From Lachnoclostridium sp. UBA7097 (lineage in GTDB: Bacteria; Bacillota; Clostridia; Lachnospirales; Lachnospiraceae), in the NCBI GenBank assembly GCA_002499945.1, contig DKYP01000187.1, forward strand, positions 7,448-20,262: DNA of 12,815 bases, written 5' to 3'. Shown piece by piece: positions 1-6,981 of this stretch (position 1 is its first letter; each line of letters begins with the position of its first letter). The notes under the pieces were generated by a model. The model was not told the origin of the DNA. It saw only the letters and a program-made list of their open reading frames with translations, and searched no databases. A program made the position numbers and the translations under genes.

Positions 1-46
1 CACCCTGATTAAGAGTCAGGTGCTCTGCCAGCTGAGCTAGAAGCGC
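1..46 (-). tRNA. tRNA-Lys (anticodon CTT), 5' part only
   Basis: Read on the minus strand from 46 down to 1, the sequence gives a 7-base acceptor half (GCGCTTC), the TA of positions 8-9, a D arm with stem GCTC/GAGC, and an anticodon arm CCTGA-CTCTTAA-TCAGG. The loop places CTT at positions 34-36, which reads AAG and so is lysine. The T arm and 3' acceptor half lie beyond the window edge. It is transcribed away from the protein genes and has its own promoter just upstream. Confidence 0.9.
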
Positions 47-86
47 TAATATTATCAAAAACTGCCATTTCTTTCCGACAAAAGGT

Positions 87-115
87 ATTATATCAGGAGC
101 GTAAGAAAAAAGCAA
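87..115 (-). promoter_or_regulatory. Sigma-A promoter of the tRNA-Lys
   Basis: On the minus strand there is a -35 box TTGCTT (115-110), a 17-base spacer and a perfect -10 box TATAAT (92-87). Transcription would start near 80, leaving a leader of about 34 bases before the tRNA 5' end at 46. Spacing and box quality are those of a strong housekeeping promoter, as expected for a tRNA gene. Confidence 0.8.
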
Positions 116-159
116 GCATTTTTTAGAAAAAATTAATTTTTTTTAAAATTTAATTATCC

Positions 160-190
160 GGTGGCAATTCCGCCAATCTTTTCTGCCACC
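160..190. repeat. Inverted repeat between the tRNA and aminotransferase promoters
   Basis: GGTGGCA (160-166) is matched by TGCCACC (184-190), a perfect 7-bp inverted repeat around a 17-base centre. It lies upstream of the rightward promoter at 222-250 and has no T-run on either side, so it is a better candidate for a protein-binding site than for a terminator. Its role is not known. Confidence 0.35.
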
Positions 191-221
191 CCCTTAACCA
201 AAGGACATTGTGACTTTGAAA

Positions 222-250
222 TTGCCAAGCGCTGCCAAGAGTGCTATACT
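222..250 (+). promoter_or_regulatory. Sigma-A promoter, extended -10, of the aminotransferase gene
   Basis: The -35 box TTGCCA (222-227) is followed by 17 bases and the -10 box TATACT (245-250), with a TG one base before the -10 (extended -10 form). Transcription should start near 257 and give a leader of about 34 bases. The heptamer TGCCAAG occurs twice, at 223-229 and 233-239, exactly 10 bp apart, covering the -35 box and the spacer. A regulator bound there would block RNA polymerase. Confidence 0.75.
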
Positions 251-290
251 TAGGATTTAGAGCAATTTATTTGGAAGGAGATTCTTTATA

Positions 291-1478
291 ATGATATCAA
301 AGAAAATGGTTAAATACGTGGAAGGCAGTTCTGTCACTCGTGCAATGTTTGAAGAAGGCAAAAAACTTGCTGCAAAGTACGGGGCTTTAAATGTATATGA
401 TTTCAGCCTTGGCAATCCAAGCACCCCGCCGCCAGAGGGTGTCAGGCAGGCAATGTCAGATATAATTAATGAAGTAAATCCTGGCAGGCTGCATGGTTAT
501 ATGAACAACTCAGGGCATGAAGATGTGCGTGGTGCTGTTGCAGATTCACTTAATAAAAGGTTTGGTACTTCATTTTCATATGAAAATATTATTATGACAG
601 TTGGTGCTGCCGGCGGGCTTAATGTAATACTTAAATCTATTATAGACCCTGGTGATGAGGTTATTGCATTTGCCCCATATTTTGGCGAATACAACAATTA
701 TGTTGCGAATTTTGATGGAAATATGGTTATAGTGCCTCCAGACAAGCCTTCATTCCAGCCAGATACAAAAGCATTTGAAGAAAAAATAACCAGCCTTACG
801 AAAGCAGTTATTATTAACACGCCAAACAATCCTACAGGTGTAGTATACTCTGAAGATACTATAAAACAAATTGCCGGAATTCTTAACAGGAAACAAGAAG
901 AATATGGCACACAGATTTACCTTATATCTGATGAACCATACCGTGAGCTTGTATATGACGGCATAGAAGTTCCTTATATTACAAAATATTATAAAAATAC
1001 TATTGTTGGTTATTCATATAGCAAGTCACTGTCACTGCCGGGTGAGCGCATAGGATACCTTGTTATTCCAAGTGAAGCAGATGATTATGCCAATTTAATT
1101 TCTGCTGCCAATGTGGCAAACCGTATACTGGGTTTTGTTAATGCACCATCAATTATGCAGCTTACTATTGCAAGATGCCTTGAAGAAACTACTGATATTT
1201 CAGTTTATGATACAAACCGCAAACTTTTGTATAACCATCTAAAATCCCTTGGCTTTGAATGTATAAAACCAGAAGGTGCTTTCTACTTGTGGGTAAAAAC
1301 ACCTTGCAGCAATGATATGGAGTTTGCAGATAAAGCAAAAGAATTTAATCTCCTGCTTGTGCCGGGAAGTTCGTTTATGTGCAGCGGGTATGTGCGCATT
1401 TCATACTGCGTGGACACAGATATGATAAAGCGTTCATTTACAGCATTTGAAAAACTTGCTGCATACTATAACTTGTAA
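291..1478 (+). CDS. PLP-dependent aminotransferase, class I (AspAT-like)
   Basis: A 395-residue cytoplasmic fold-type I aminotransferase that would move an amino group between an amino acid and a 2-oxo acid using pyridoxal phosphate. The family signatures are in order: NTPNNPTG at 176-183 with the ring-stacking N180, SDEPY at 213-217 with D214 for the pyridine nitrogen and Y217, the Schiff-base lysine K245 in YSYSKSLSL, R253 in GERIGY, and the substrate-carboxylate arginine R369 in YVRISY near the C terminus. Length is normal for the family. The start is set by AAGGAG at 275-280, ten bases before the ATG. It is the first gene of the rightward run, with its own promoter, and hisC follows 48 bases later, so the two are probably co-transcribed. 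Substrate specificity cannot be read from the motifs; aspartate or another amino acid is possible. Confidence 0.9.
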   Translation: MISKKMVKYVEGSSVTRAMFEEGKKLAAKYGALNVYDFSLGNPSTPPPEGVRQAMSDIINEVNPGRLHGYMNNSGHEDVRGAVADSLNKRFGTSFSYENIIMTVGAAGGLNVILKSIIDPGDEVIAFAPYFGEYNNYVANFDGNMVIVPPDKPSFQPDTKAFEEKITSLTKAVIINTPNNPTGVVYSEDTIKQIAGILNRKQEEYGTQIYLISDEPYRELVYDGIEVPYITKYYKNTIVGYSYSKSLSLPGERIGYLVIPSEADDYANLISAANVANRILGFVNAPSIMQLTIARCLEETTDISVYDTNRKLLYNHLKSLGFECIKPEGAFYLWVKTPCSNDMEFADKAKEFNLLLVPGSSFMCSGYVRISYCVDTDMIKRSFTAFEKLAAYYNL

Positions 1479-1526
1479 GATATAAAATTACACCAATATT
1501 AAAAAAGCGAGGTTAAAAAGATTAAA

Positions 1527-2588
1527 ATGAAAAGCTGGAAAGATAATTTACGTACCATAGAACCATATGTACCAGGTGAACAGCCAGATATTCCCGGTAT
1601 GGTTAAGCTTAATACCAATGAAAACCCTTACCCGCCTTCCCCTGAAGTAGTACAGGCAATTAAAGAATTTGACACAGACAGTTTAAGGCTTTATCCTGAC
1701 CCGTCTTCAAAGATACTGGCAGATGCCATTGCAAAGGCTTATAATATAGATAGTAAGCAAGTGTTTACAGGCGTTGGTTCAGATGATGTACTTGCTATAG
1801 CATTTATGACATTTTTTAACAGCAATAACCCCGTCCTGTTCCCAGATATAACATATTCATTCTATAATGTATGGGCAGAACTTTTTGGTATACCATATAT
1901 AAGACCAGCACTTGATGGCAATTTCCAGATAAAAGCAGAGGATTATTACCGTGAAAATGGCGGTGTTATAATAGCAAACCCAAATGCACCTACAGGTGTA
2001 TGCCAGAGCATAGATTTTCTAAGGGATATAATAGAACACAACCGTGATGTTGTAGTAATAATAGATGAAGCTTATGTGGACTTTTCGGGCAAATCAGCGC
2101 TTTTCTTAACAAAGGAATATGACAATGTGCTTGTAATACAGACCTGCTCTAAATCAAGGTCACTGGCAGGAATGCGTATAGGATATGCCATGGGAAACCC
2201 TGAATTAATAAAGGCAATGGACGATGTAAGGTTTTCGTTTAACAGCTACCCCATGACAAGGCTTTCTGTAGCTGCAGGCACCGCTGCCATGCAGGACACA
2301 GCATATTTCAGGGAAACTACAGAGAAAATAATCCAGACAAGGGAATGGACAAAGAAAGAACTAAAAAGGCTCGGGTTCACATTTGCGGATTCAGAAACAA
2401 ACTTTATCTTTGCCACACACCAGTCAGTTAATGCTACAATGATTTTTAATAAATTAAAAGAAAAACATATTTTTGTAAGACATTTTAATGCCCCAAGAAT
2501 TGATAATTATCTAAGGATTTCCATAGGAACACAGGAAGAAATGAAATATTTTATATCAGAATTAGAAAAAATAATAATGGACCGGTGA
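1527..2588 (+). CDS. hisC: Histidinol-phosphate aminotransferase
   Basis: A 353-residue PLP aminotransferase of the HisC family, which converts imidazole-acetol phosphate and glutamate to histidinol phosphate and 2-oxoglutarate in histidine synthesis. HisC hallmarks are the N-terminal LNTNENPYPPSP block, NPNAPTG at 151-157, IDEAYVDF with D180 and Y183, the PLP lysine K209 in TCSKSRSLAG, R217 in MRIGY, and R330 in YLRISIG. Length matches the family. The ribosome binding site is weak (GCGAGG at 1507-1512, 14 bases from the ATG), which suggests read-through or coupling from the aminotransferase 48 bases upstream. No other histidine gene is nearby; the next gene is tagD. Some HisC-family proteins act on other substrates such as aromatic amino acids, so the family is firm and the physiological substrate less so. 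Confidence 0.88.
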   Translation: MKSWKDNLRTIEPYVPGEQPDIPGMVKLNTNENPYPPSPEVVQAIKEFDTDSLRLYPDPSSKILADAIAKAYNIDSKQVFTGVGSDDVLAIAFMTFFNSNNPVLFPDITYSFYNVWAELFGIPYIRPALDGNFQIKAEDYYRENGGVIIANPNAPTGVCQSIDFLRDIIEHNRDVVVIIDEAYVDFSGKSALFLTKEYDNVLVIQTCSKSRSLAGMRIGYAMGNPELIKAMDDVRFSFNSYPMTRLSVAAGTAAMQDTAYFRETTEKIIQTREWTKKELKRLGFTFADSETNFIFATHQSVNATMIFNKLKEKHIFVRHFNAPRIDNYLRISIGTQEEMKYFISELEKIIMDR

Positions 2589-2699
2589 CAGAAGCCAAAA
2601 AAAGTGATAATATATATTCTATGTGTCTGGAATTATTATACTAAAATTTACCAAAAACTGTAAAAACAGATAAAATAATTATCAAGGATGGAGATTTAT

Positions 2700-3098
2700 A
2701 TGAAAAAAGTAATTACTTATGGAACATTTGATTTACTGCATGTAGGGCATATTAACCTTTTAAGGCGTGCAAAAGAACTTGGTGATTACCTGGTCGTTGC
2801 AATTTCTACAGATGAATTTAATGCTATTAAGAATAAAAAGGCATATTATTCCTTTGAAGACAGAAAGCAGATTCTTGAAGCTGTCAAATATGTGGATAAA
2901 GTAATCCCAGAAAATACCTGGGAACAGAAAATCCAGGATGTAAAAGATAATGATATTGATATATTTGTAATGGGACATGACTGGGAGGGGAAATTTGATT
3001 TCCTTAAAGATTACTGTGAAGTTATATACCTTCCAAGGACAGAAGGAATATCCACTACAAAGATTAAAAGTGACCTGGGGCTTAAGGAAATACATTAA
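2700..3098 (+). CDS. tagD: Glycerol-3-phosphate cytidylyltransferase
   Basis: A 132-residue nucleotidyltransferase that would join CTP and sn-glycerol 3-phosphate to give CDP-glycerol and pyrophosphate, the activated donor for glycerol-phosphate wall polymers. The fold is covered end to end: GTFDLLHVGH with the catalytic HxGH at residues 14-17, the FEDRKQ segment, and RTEGISTTKIK from residue 113 with the CTP-binding RTxGISTT motif. B. subtilis TagD is almost the same length (129). An ATG at 2688 is in frame but lies inside the ribosome binding site AAGGATGGAG (2684-2693), so I take 2700, six bases after GGAG, giving the family N terminus MKKVITYGTFD. It lies 111 bases after hisC, with no convincing promoter in between, and ahead of the transferase that would use its product. 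Confidence 0.93.
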   Translation: MKKVITYGTFDLLHVGHINLLRRAKELGDYLVVAISTDEFNAIKNKKAYYSFEDRKQILEAVKYVDKVIPENTWEQKIQDVKDNDIDIFVMGHDWEGKFDFLKDYCEVIYLPRTEGISTTKIKSDLGLKEIH

Positions 3099-3121
3099 TG
3101 TATTACATCTGTCAGTACCTA

Positions 3122-3187
3122 AGTGTGTAAGAAACTCTAACTTGACAGTGCGTTACGTCCGCACTGCCAAAGAGTTACTAACACACT
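3122..3187. repeat. 66-base imperfect hairpin between tagD and the transferase gene
   Basis: Two arms fold around a 7-base loop (3153-3159). The outer stem is AGTGTGT/ACACACT with a further AACTCT/AGAGTT (3133-3138 with 3171-3176), and the inner stem is CAGTGCG/CGCACTG (3146-3152 with 3160-3166) plus TTG/CAA. About 25 base pairs form, with two A-A mismatches, one A-C mismatch and a 3-base bulge. In the minus-strand transcript the A-C mismatch becomes a G-U wobble, so the minus strand folds better. No T-run follows, so it is not a terminator by itself. It may be a dispersed MITE or REP-like element or a structured RNA; I do not recognise a named family. Confidence 0.65.
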
Positions 3188-3188
3188 A

Positions 3189-3214
3189 GAAAAATGCAAA
3201 AGCAGCATTTTTTC
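3189..3214 (+). terminator. Intrinsic terminator after tagD
   Basis: AAAAATGC (3190-3197) pairs with GCATTTTT (3205-3212) around a 7-base loop, and the six T bases at 3208-3213 form the end of the stem and the U-tract. The A-run on the other side would allow it to work on the minus strand too. It follows the 66-base hairpin directly and precedes the transferase gene, so tagD and the transferase are probably at least partly separated in transcription. Confidence 0.65.
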
Positions 3215-3226
3215 ATAAATTGTTTG

Positions 3227-3243
3227 TGCCGCCTGTGGCGGCA
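3227..3243. promoter_or_regulatory. GC-rich hairpin just ahead of the transferase ribosome binding site
   Basis: TGCCGCC (3227-3233), loop TGT, GGCGGCA (3237-3243) form a perfect 7-bp, very GC-rich stem in otherwise AT-rich DNA. No T-run follows. It sits 13 bases upstream of the Shine-Dalgarno sequence at 3257-3264. It could set mRNA stability or translation of the large transferase, or be the remains of a terminator; the sequence does not decide between these. Confidence 0.5.
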
Positions 3244-3272
3244 TGACTGGAAGTGTGGAAAGGGATTTCAAA

Positions 3273-6200
3273 ATGTTTATTAGTAAAATTAAAAATAAGG
3301 CAGTGAGCGGGGCACATGTCTTAAAAAATAATTTAAGAAGAGTAATAGGAAGAGCTCCTAAGATGAAGTTTTTCTATGGAAGCTACTACAAACACTGTGA
3401 TGTTATAGAAAACCGCATATTGTTTGAGTCTTTCCATGGCACTACTATATCTGACTCTCCTTTTTATATATTGAAGGAACTGCTTTCCCGTCCTGATGCT
3501 TCTAATTATGAAATATATTACAGCAGTAACACGGACGATTATGAAACGCATAAAAAATTTATTGAAGCTAATAATATACCAGTAAAACTTGTGTGCATTT
3601 CATCATATGAGTACCTTAAAGTGCTTGCAACAGCTAAATATCTTATTAATAACAGTTCTTTTCCTGTATATTTTATAAAAAAAGATGAACAGGTATATTT
3701 ACAGACCTGGCATGGCACTCCTTTAAAAACCCTTGGCAAAAAAATGCGTAAAGGCATTGAGTCCATGTATAATGTACAACATAACTTTTTACAGGCAACC
3801 TACCTTATGCACCCTAATGAATTTACTAAGAATGCAATAATGGAGGATTATAACCTTAATGCATTATATACAGGCAAGGTTGCGTTAAGCGGGTATCCAC
3901 GCAACAGTATTTTTATGGATACAGAAAAAGCTGCCAGTATACGTAAAAAACTCGGGCTTGAAGATAAGGTGGTATATGCATATATGCCTACATGGAGAGG
4001 CACAAGCAACCATTCTGTCAAGTATGGTTCATATAGTAAGGAAATATCAGATATGATGAAGTATCTTGATGACAGGATGAAGGACAACCAGGTTTTATAT
4101 GTGAACTTCCACCCTATCCTTAAAAATGCAATACAGCTCGGTGAATACAGGCATATAAAAAGTTTTCCAGCAGATGTAGATAAATATGAATTTTTAAACT
4201 GTACTGATGCATTAATAACTGATTACTCAAGTGTATTTTTTGACTATTCTGTTACAAGGAAACCAATCATACTATATATGTATGACTATGACCAGTATAT
4301 GCAGGACCGTGGAATGTACCTTGATATTACAGAACTGCCTTTTACAAAGCTTTATGATATAGAATCACTTTCAGAATGGCTTGTTACAGAAAAAATCCTT
4401 GGTGAAAGCTATGATGATGGTGATTATTGTGAAAAATTCATTAAATATGACTCACTTGATGCCCCTGCCAAAATGCTTGACCTTGTGCTTTATGGCAAAG
4501 AGGATGGTATGGTTATTGAAGATTATTCAGAAAATATGCAGCGGCCAAGGCGTGTTATACACCCGTCAAAAGTCCTTGGAAGAAGCGACCTCGAAACAAT
4601 TAAAAATGCTGTACAGAACAATGATATTGTCCAGTTTGAAAAGAAATGGTTCAAGAAAGGGTTAAGTGCTGCACTGCATGATAATTATAATGACTGTTTT
4701 GACTATGTTGTAATTACTAATACAACACCAAGGACATATGTGGAAGAAGTCCTTTCCAAGCTTAAAGTTAAATCTGTAACAGACAGACTTAAGGAAAGGG
4801 AACTAAAAAGAACATTCCCAAGGCTTAAGGTACAGCCTGTCTATATAAGAAAGTTCCATGCTGCGGAAGAAGGCTGCAATGTAAATAATGCAGACCGTGG
4901 TCCTGTACAGGCAGAACTTACAAGCAAAAATAATAAAATCTATATTGATACAGGGTTTAAAGATACAGAAATGGTGCCTGTAAGGTTTATGCTGATTGAC
5001 AATAACAATGTAATAGTGTGTGTAAGGGAAACAACAAAGGAAGAACGCAGCACTAAGATTATTACAGAAGATTTTATAGAATGGAAACATAAACTTCTTC
5101 CTTATGAAAGATACCTGCTTGCAGCAGAAGTTGTTGATACATCACTTTCATCAAGGTTTATTGTATATTTTAAGAACCAGGAACTTGCAAAGCTTGCCGA
5201 TTCTGCTTATGAACAGAATGATAAGCCTGAAGGGTATCTTGCGCCATGTATAGTAACAGGGGTTGGAAACCCTGAATTTAACATTGGCAGGAAATATGAG
5301 CCTGGTGAAGTGGCAATAGTACCTTATGCCCGTATGGGAAGCCGTAACTACGGGATAATGCTGTGTACACCTGATAAGATTGTTAATGAGTACACACAAG
5401 CCAGAATCAGGAAAATCAAATCAAAACGCTCTGTTTCTACTGTTTGCCTTACAATGAAGAAACAGGACGGGCTTGTAATTAAGGATATTGTGCTGCGCTA
5501 TAGAAGTGCTGTAAGTTATGATGTCCCTGTAAAATATACTATTGATGATAATGGAAAGTATTATTATATAACAGCGGTAATTGACTTTGATACCCTGCCG
5601 CTCCGTGAACTTTACTGGGATTTCAGGATACTTGTAGAAAAATATGGATATGAAAATGAGATAAAAGCAAAATTCTGCGGCAACTACTGGAAATATAACT
5701 TCTACCTTACTAACAGGCAGTATTCCGCTGGTGAAGGGCATATGACATTTCCTTATTATACTAAAGGCGGATACCTTGCATACCTCTACCGCCCGGATTC
5801 GGAATATGATGTGTATGCTACCAAAATCAAAGAAATGGCAGCAAGCATTGTTTATATCCTTTCCAAACCTTTGTTCAGGCGCAGGAAAGTATGGCTTGTA
5901 TATGAGAAATTCTGCTCCATGGCACAGGATAACGGGTATTATTTCTTTAAATACTGTATGGAAAACCTTCCAGAAGAAGAAAAAAAGGATATTTATTATG
6001 TAATTGATAAAAAAGCACCAGATTATGACAAGATTAAGACATATGATGCACATATAATACAGTTTATGAGCTTTAAGCATATACTGTATGTCCTTGGTTC
6101 GGTACTGTATATAGCATCTGATTCAAGGACACACCTTTATGCGTGGAGATGTAAAACCAGCCTTATACGTTCCAAAATCGATAAAAGACCTATATTTTTC

Positions 6201-6977
6201 CTGCAGCACGGTGTTACAGCATTAAAGCGGGTCGGGCCTCTTTTTGGCAGGCATGGCAGCAGCCCTATGACATACTTTGCCACGACATCACAGTTCGAGC
6301 AGGAAATAGTAGTCCGTTATCTCGGGTATAAGAGAAGCAAAGCCCCAATTACAGGTTTTACAAGATGGGATGTGCTTGAAGACACTTCAACAGATGATGA
6401 CAAAATTATACTTACAATGCCAACATGGCGCTCATGGCTTGAAGAAGTCAGTGATGAAGAATTTCTTGCCAGCGGATACTATAAGAATTACTCAGACCTC
6501 CTTCAGAGCAGACGCCTTTCAAAGCTGCTTGATGACAGCAATACAAGGATGATATTTTATATACATCCAAAGTTTGCAGGTTATTTAAAGAACTTTAAGA
6601 AGACAACCAGCAATATAACACTTGTGCCTTTTGGCACAGAACCCCTTAATGAGATTATGAAGAAATGCCATATGTTAATTACAGACTATTCAAGTGTATG
6701 CTGGGATGTATACTACCAGAAGAAACCTGTTATCTTCTACCAGTTTGACTATGACAAGTACAATACCGCACATGGAAGCTATATTGATATGGAAACAGAA
6801 CTTTTCGGAAGAAGGGCTGTAACAGGGGATGGACTTTTAGAAGAATTGGAGAAATGCATTAACTCTGGTTTCAAATTAAACCAGAAGGAAGAAGAAGAAC
6901 ATCATCATTATTTTGAATATATTGATGATAAAAATAGCGAACGTACTTATATTTATTTGAAAGAAAAGGGATATTAA
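3273..6977 (+). CDS. Double-module CDP-glycerol glycerophosphotransferase (TagB/TagF family)
   Basis: A 1234-residue peripheral membrane-type enzyme predicted to transfer glycerol phosphate from CDP-glycerol onto a lipid-linked wall polymer. It carries two complete transferase modules. Module 1 (about 50-400) has LQTWHGTPLK with H147, MPTWRG at 238-243, NFHP with H280, and TDYSS at 316-320. Module 2 (about 870-1225) repeats the set: LQHG with H979, MPTWR at 1049-1053, IHPK with H1098, and TDYSS at 1137-1141. The 450 residues between them look beta-rich and match nothing I recognise. TagB is about 380 and TagF about 750 residues, so this is a tandem fusion. There is no signal peptide or clear transmembrane helix. 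An in-frame ATG at 3243 lies in a hairpin and lacks a ribosome site; GGAAAGGG at 3257-3264, eight bases before 3273, sets the start chosen here. It follows tagD and is translationally linked to the next gene. Confidence 0.9.
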   Translation: MFISKIKNKAVSGAHVLKNNLRRVIGRAPKMKFFYGSYYKHCDVIENRILFESFHGTTISDSPFYILKELLSRPDASNYEIYYSSNTDDYETHKKFIEANNIPVKLVCISSYEYLKVLATAKYLINNSSFPVYFIKKDEQVYLQTWHGTPLKTLGKKMRKGIESMYNVQHNFLQATYLMHPNEFTKNAIMEDYNLNALYTGKVALSGYPRNSIFMDTEKAASIRKKLGLEDKVVYAYMPTWRGTSNHSVKYGSYSKEISDMMKYLDDRMKDNQVLYVNFHPILKNAIQLGEYRHIKSFPADVDKYEFLNCTDALITDYSSVFFDYSVTRKPIILYMYDYDQYMQDRGMYLDITELPFTKLYDIESLSEWLVTEKILGESYDDGDYCEKFIKYDSLDAPAKMLDLVLYGKEDGMVIEDYSENMQRPRRVIHPSKVLGRSDLETIKNAVQNNDIVQFEKKWFKKGLSAALHDNYNDCFDYVVITNTTPRTYVEEVLSKLKVKSVTDRLKERELKRTFPRLKVQPVYIRKFHAAEEGCNVNNADRGPVQAELTSKNNKIYIDTGFKDTEMVPVRFMLIDNNNVIVCVRETTKEERSTKIITEDFIEWKHKLLPYERYLLAAEVVDTSLSSRFIVYFKNQELAKLADSAYEQNDKPEGYLAPCIVTGVGNPEFNIGRKYEPGEVAIVPYARMGSRNYGIMLCTPDKIVNEYTQARIRKIKSKRSVSTVCLTMKKQDGLVIKDIVLRYRSAVSYDVPVKYTIDDNGKYYYITAVIDFDTLPLRELYWDFRILVEKYGYENEIKAKFCGNYWKYNFYLTNRQYSAGEGHMTFPYYTKGGYLAYLYRPDSEYDVYATKIKEMAASIVYILSKPLFRRRKVWLVYEKFCSMAQDNGYYFFKYCMENLPEEEKKDIYYVIDKKAPDYDKIKTYDAHIIQFMSFKHILYVLGSVLYIASDSRTHLYAWRCKTSLIRSKIDKRPIFFLQHGVTALKRVGPLFGRHGSSPMTYFATTSQFEQEIVVRYLGYKRSKAPITGFTRWDVLEDTSTDDDKIILTMPTWRSWLEEVSDEEFLASGYYKNYSDLLQSRRLSKLLDDSNTRMIFYIHPKFAGYLKNFKKTTSNITLVPFGTEPLNEIMKKCHMLITDYSSVCWDVYYQKKPVIFYQFDYDKYNTAHGSYIDMETELFGRRAVTGDGLLEELEKCINSGFKLNQKEEEEHHHYFEYIDDKNSERTYIYLKEKGY

Positions 6978-6981
6978 AATT

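Noticed and set aside
2637..2676. Candidate promoters ahead of tagD (TATACT at 2637-2642; TTACCA-17-TAAAAT at 2648-2676)
   Set aside because: The first has no matching -35 box. The second would start transcription at the edge of the ribosome binding site, leaving almost no leader. Neither is convincing.
3142..3170. TTGACA at 3142-3147 as a -35 box for the transferase gene
   Set aside because: The position 17 bases downstream reads TGCCAA, not a -10 box, and the hexamer is part of the hairpin stem.
3243..3272. Upstream ATG that would add ten residues to the glycerophosphotransferase
   Set aside because: The ATG begins at the last base of the GC-rich hairpin, has no Shine-Dalgarno sequence, and the real one (3257-3264) is spaced for the ATG at 3273.
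5421..6080. A 219-codon open frame on the minus strand
   Set aside because: It is wholly antisense to module 2 and the linker of the glycerophosphotransferase, has an unusual Ile/Phe/Cys/His-rich composition, no ribosome binding site and no recognisable motif. It is a shadow of the AT-rich sense gene.
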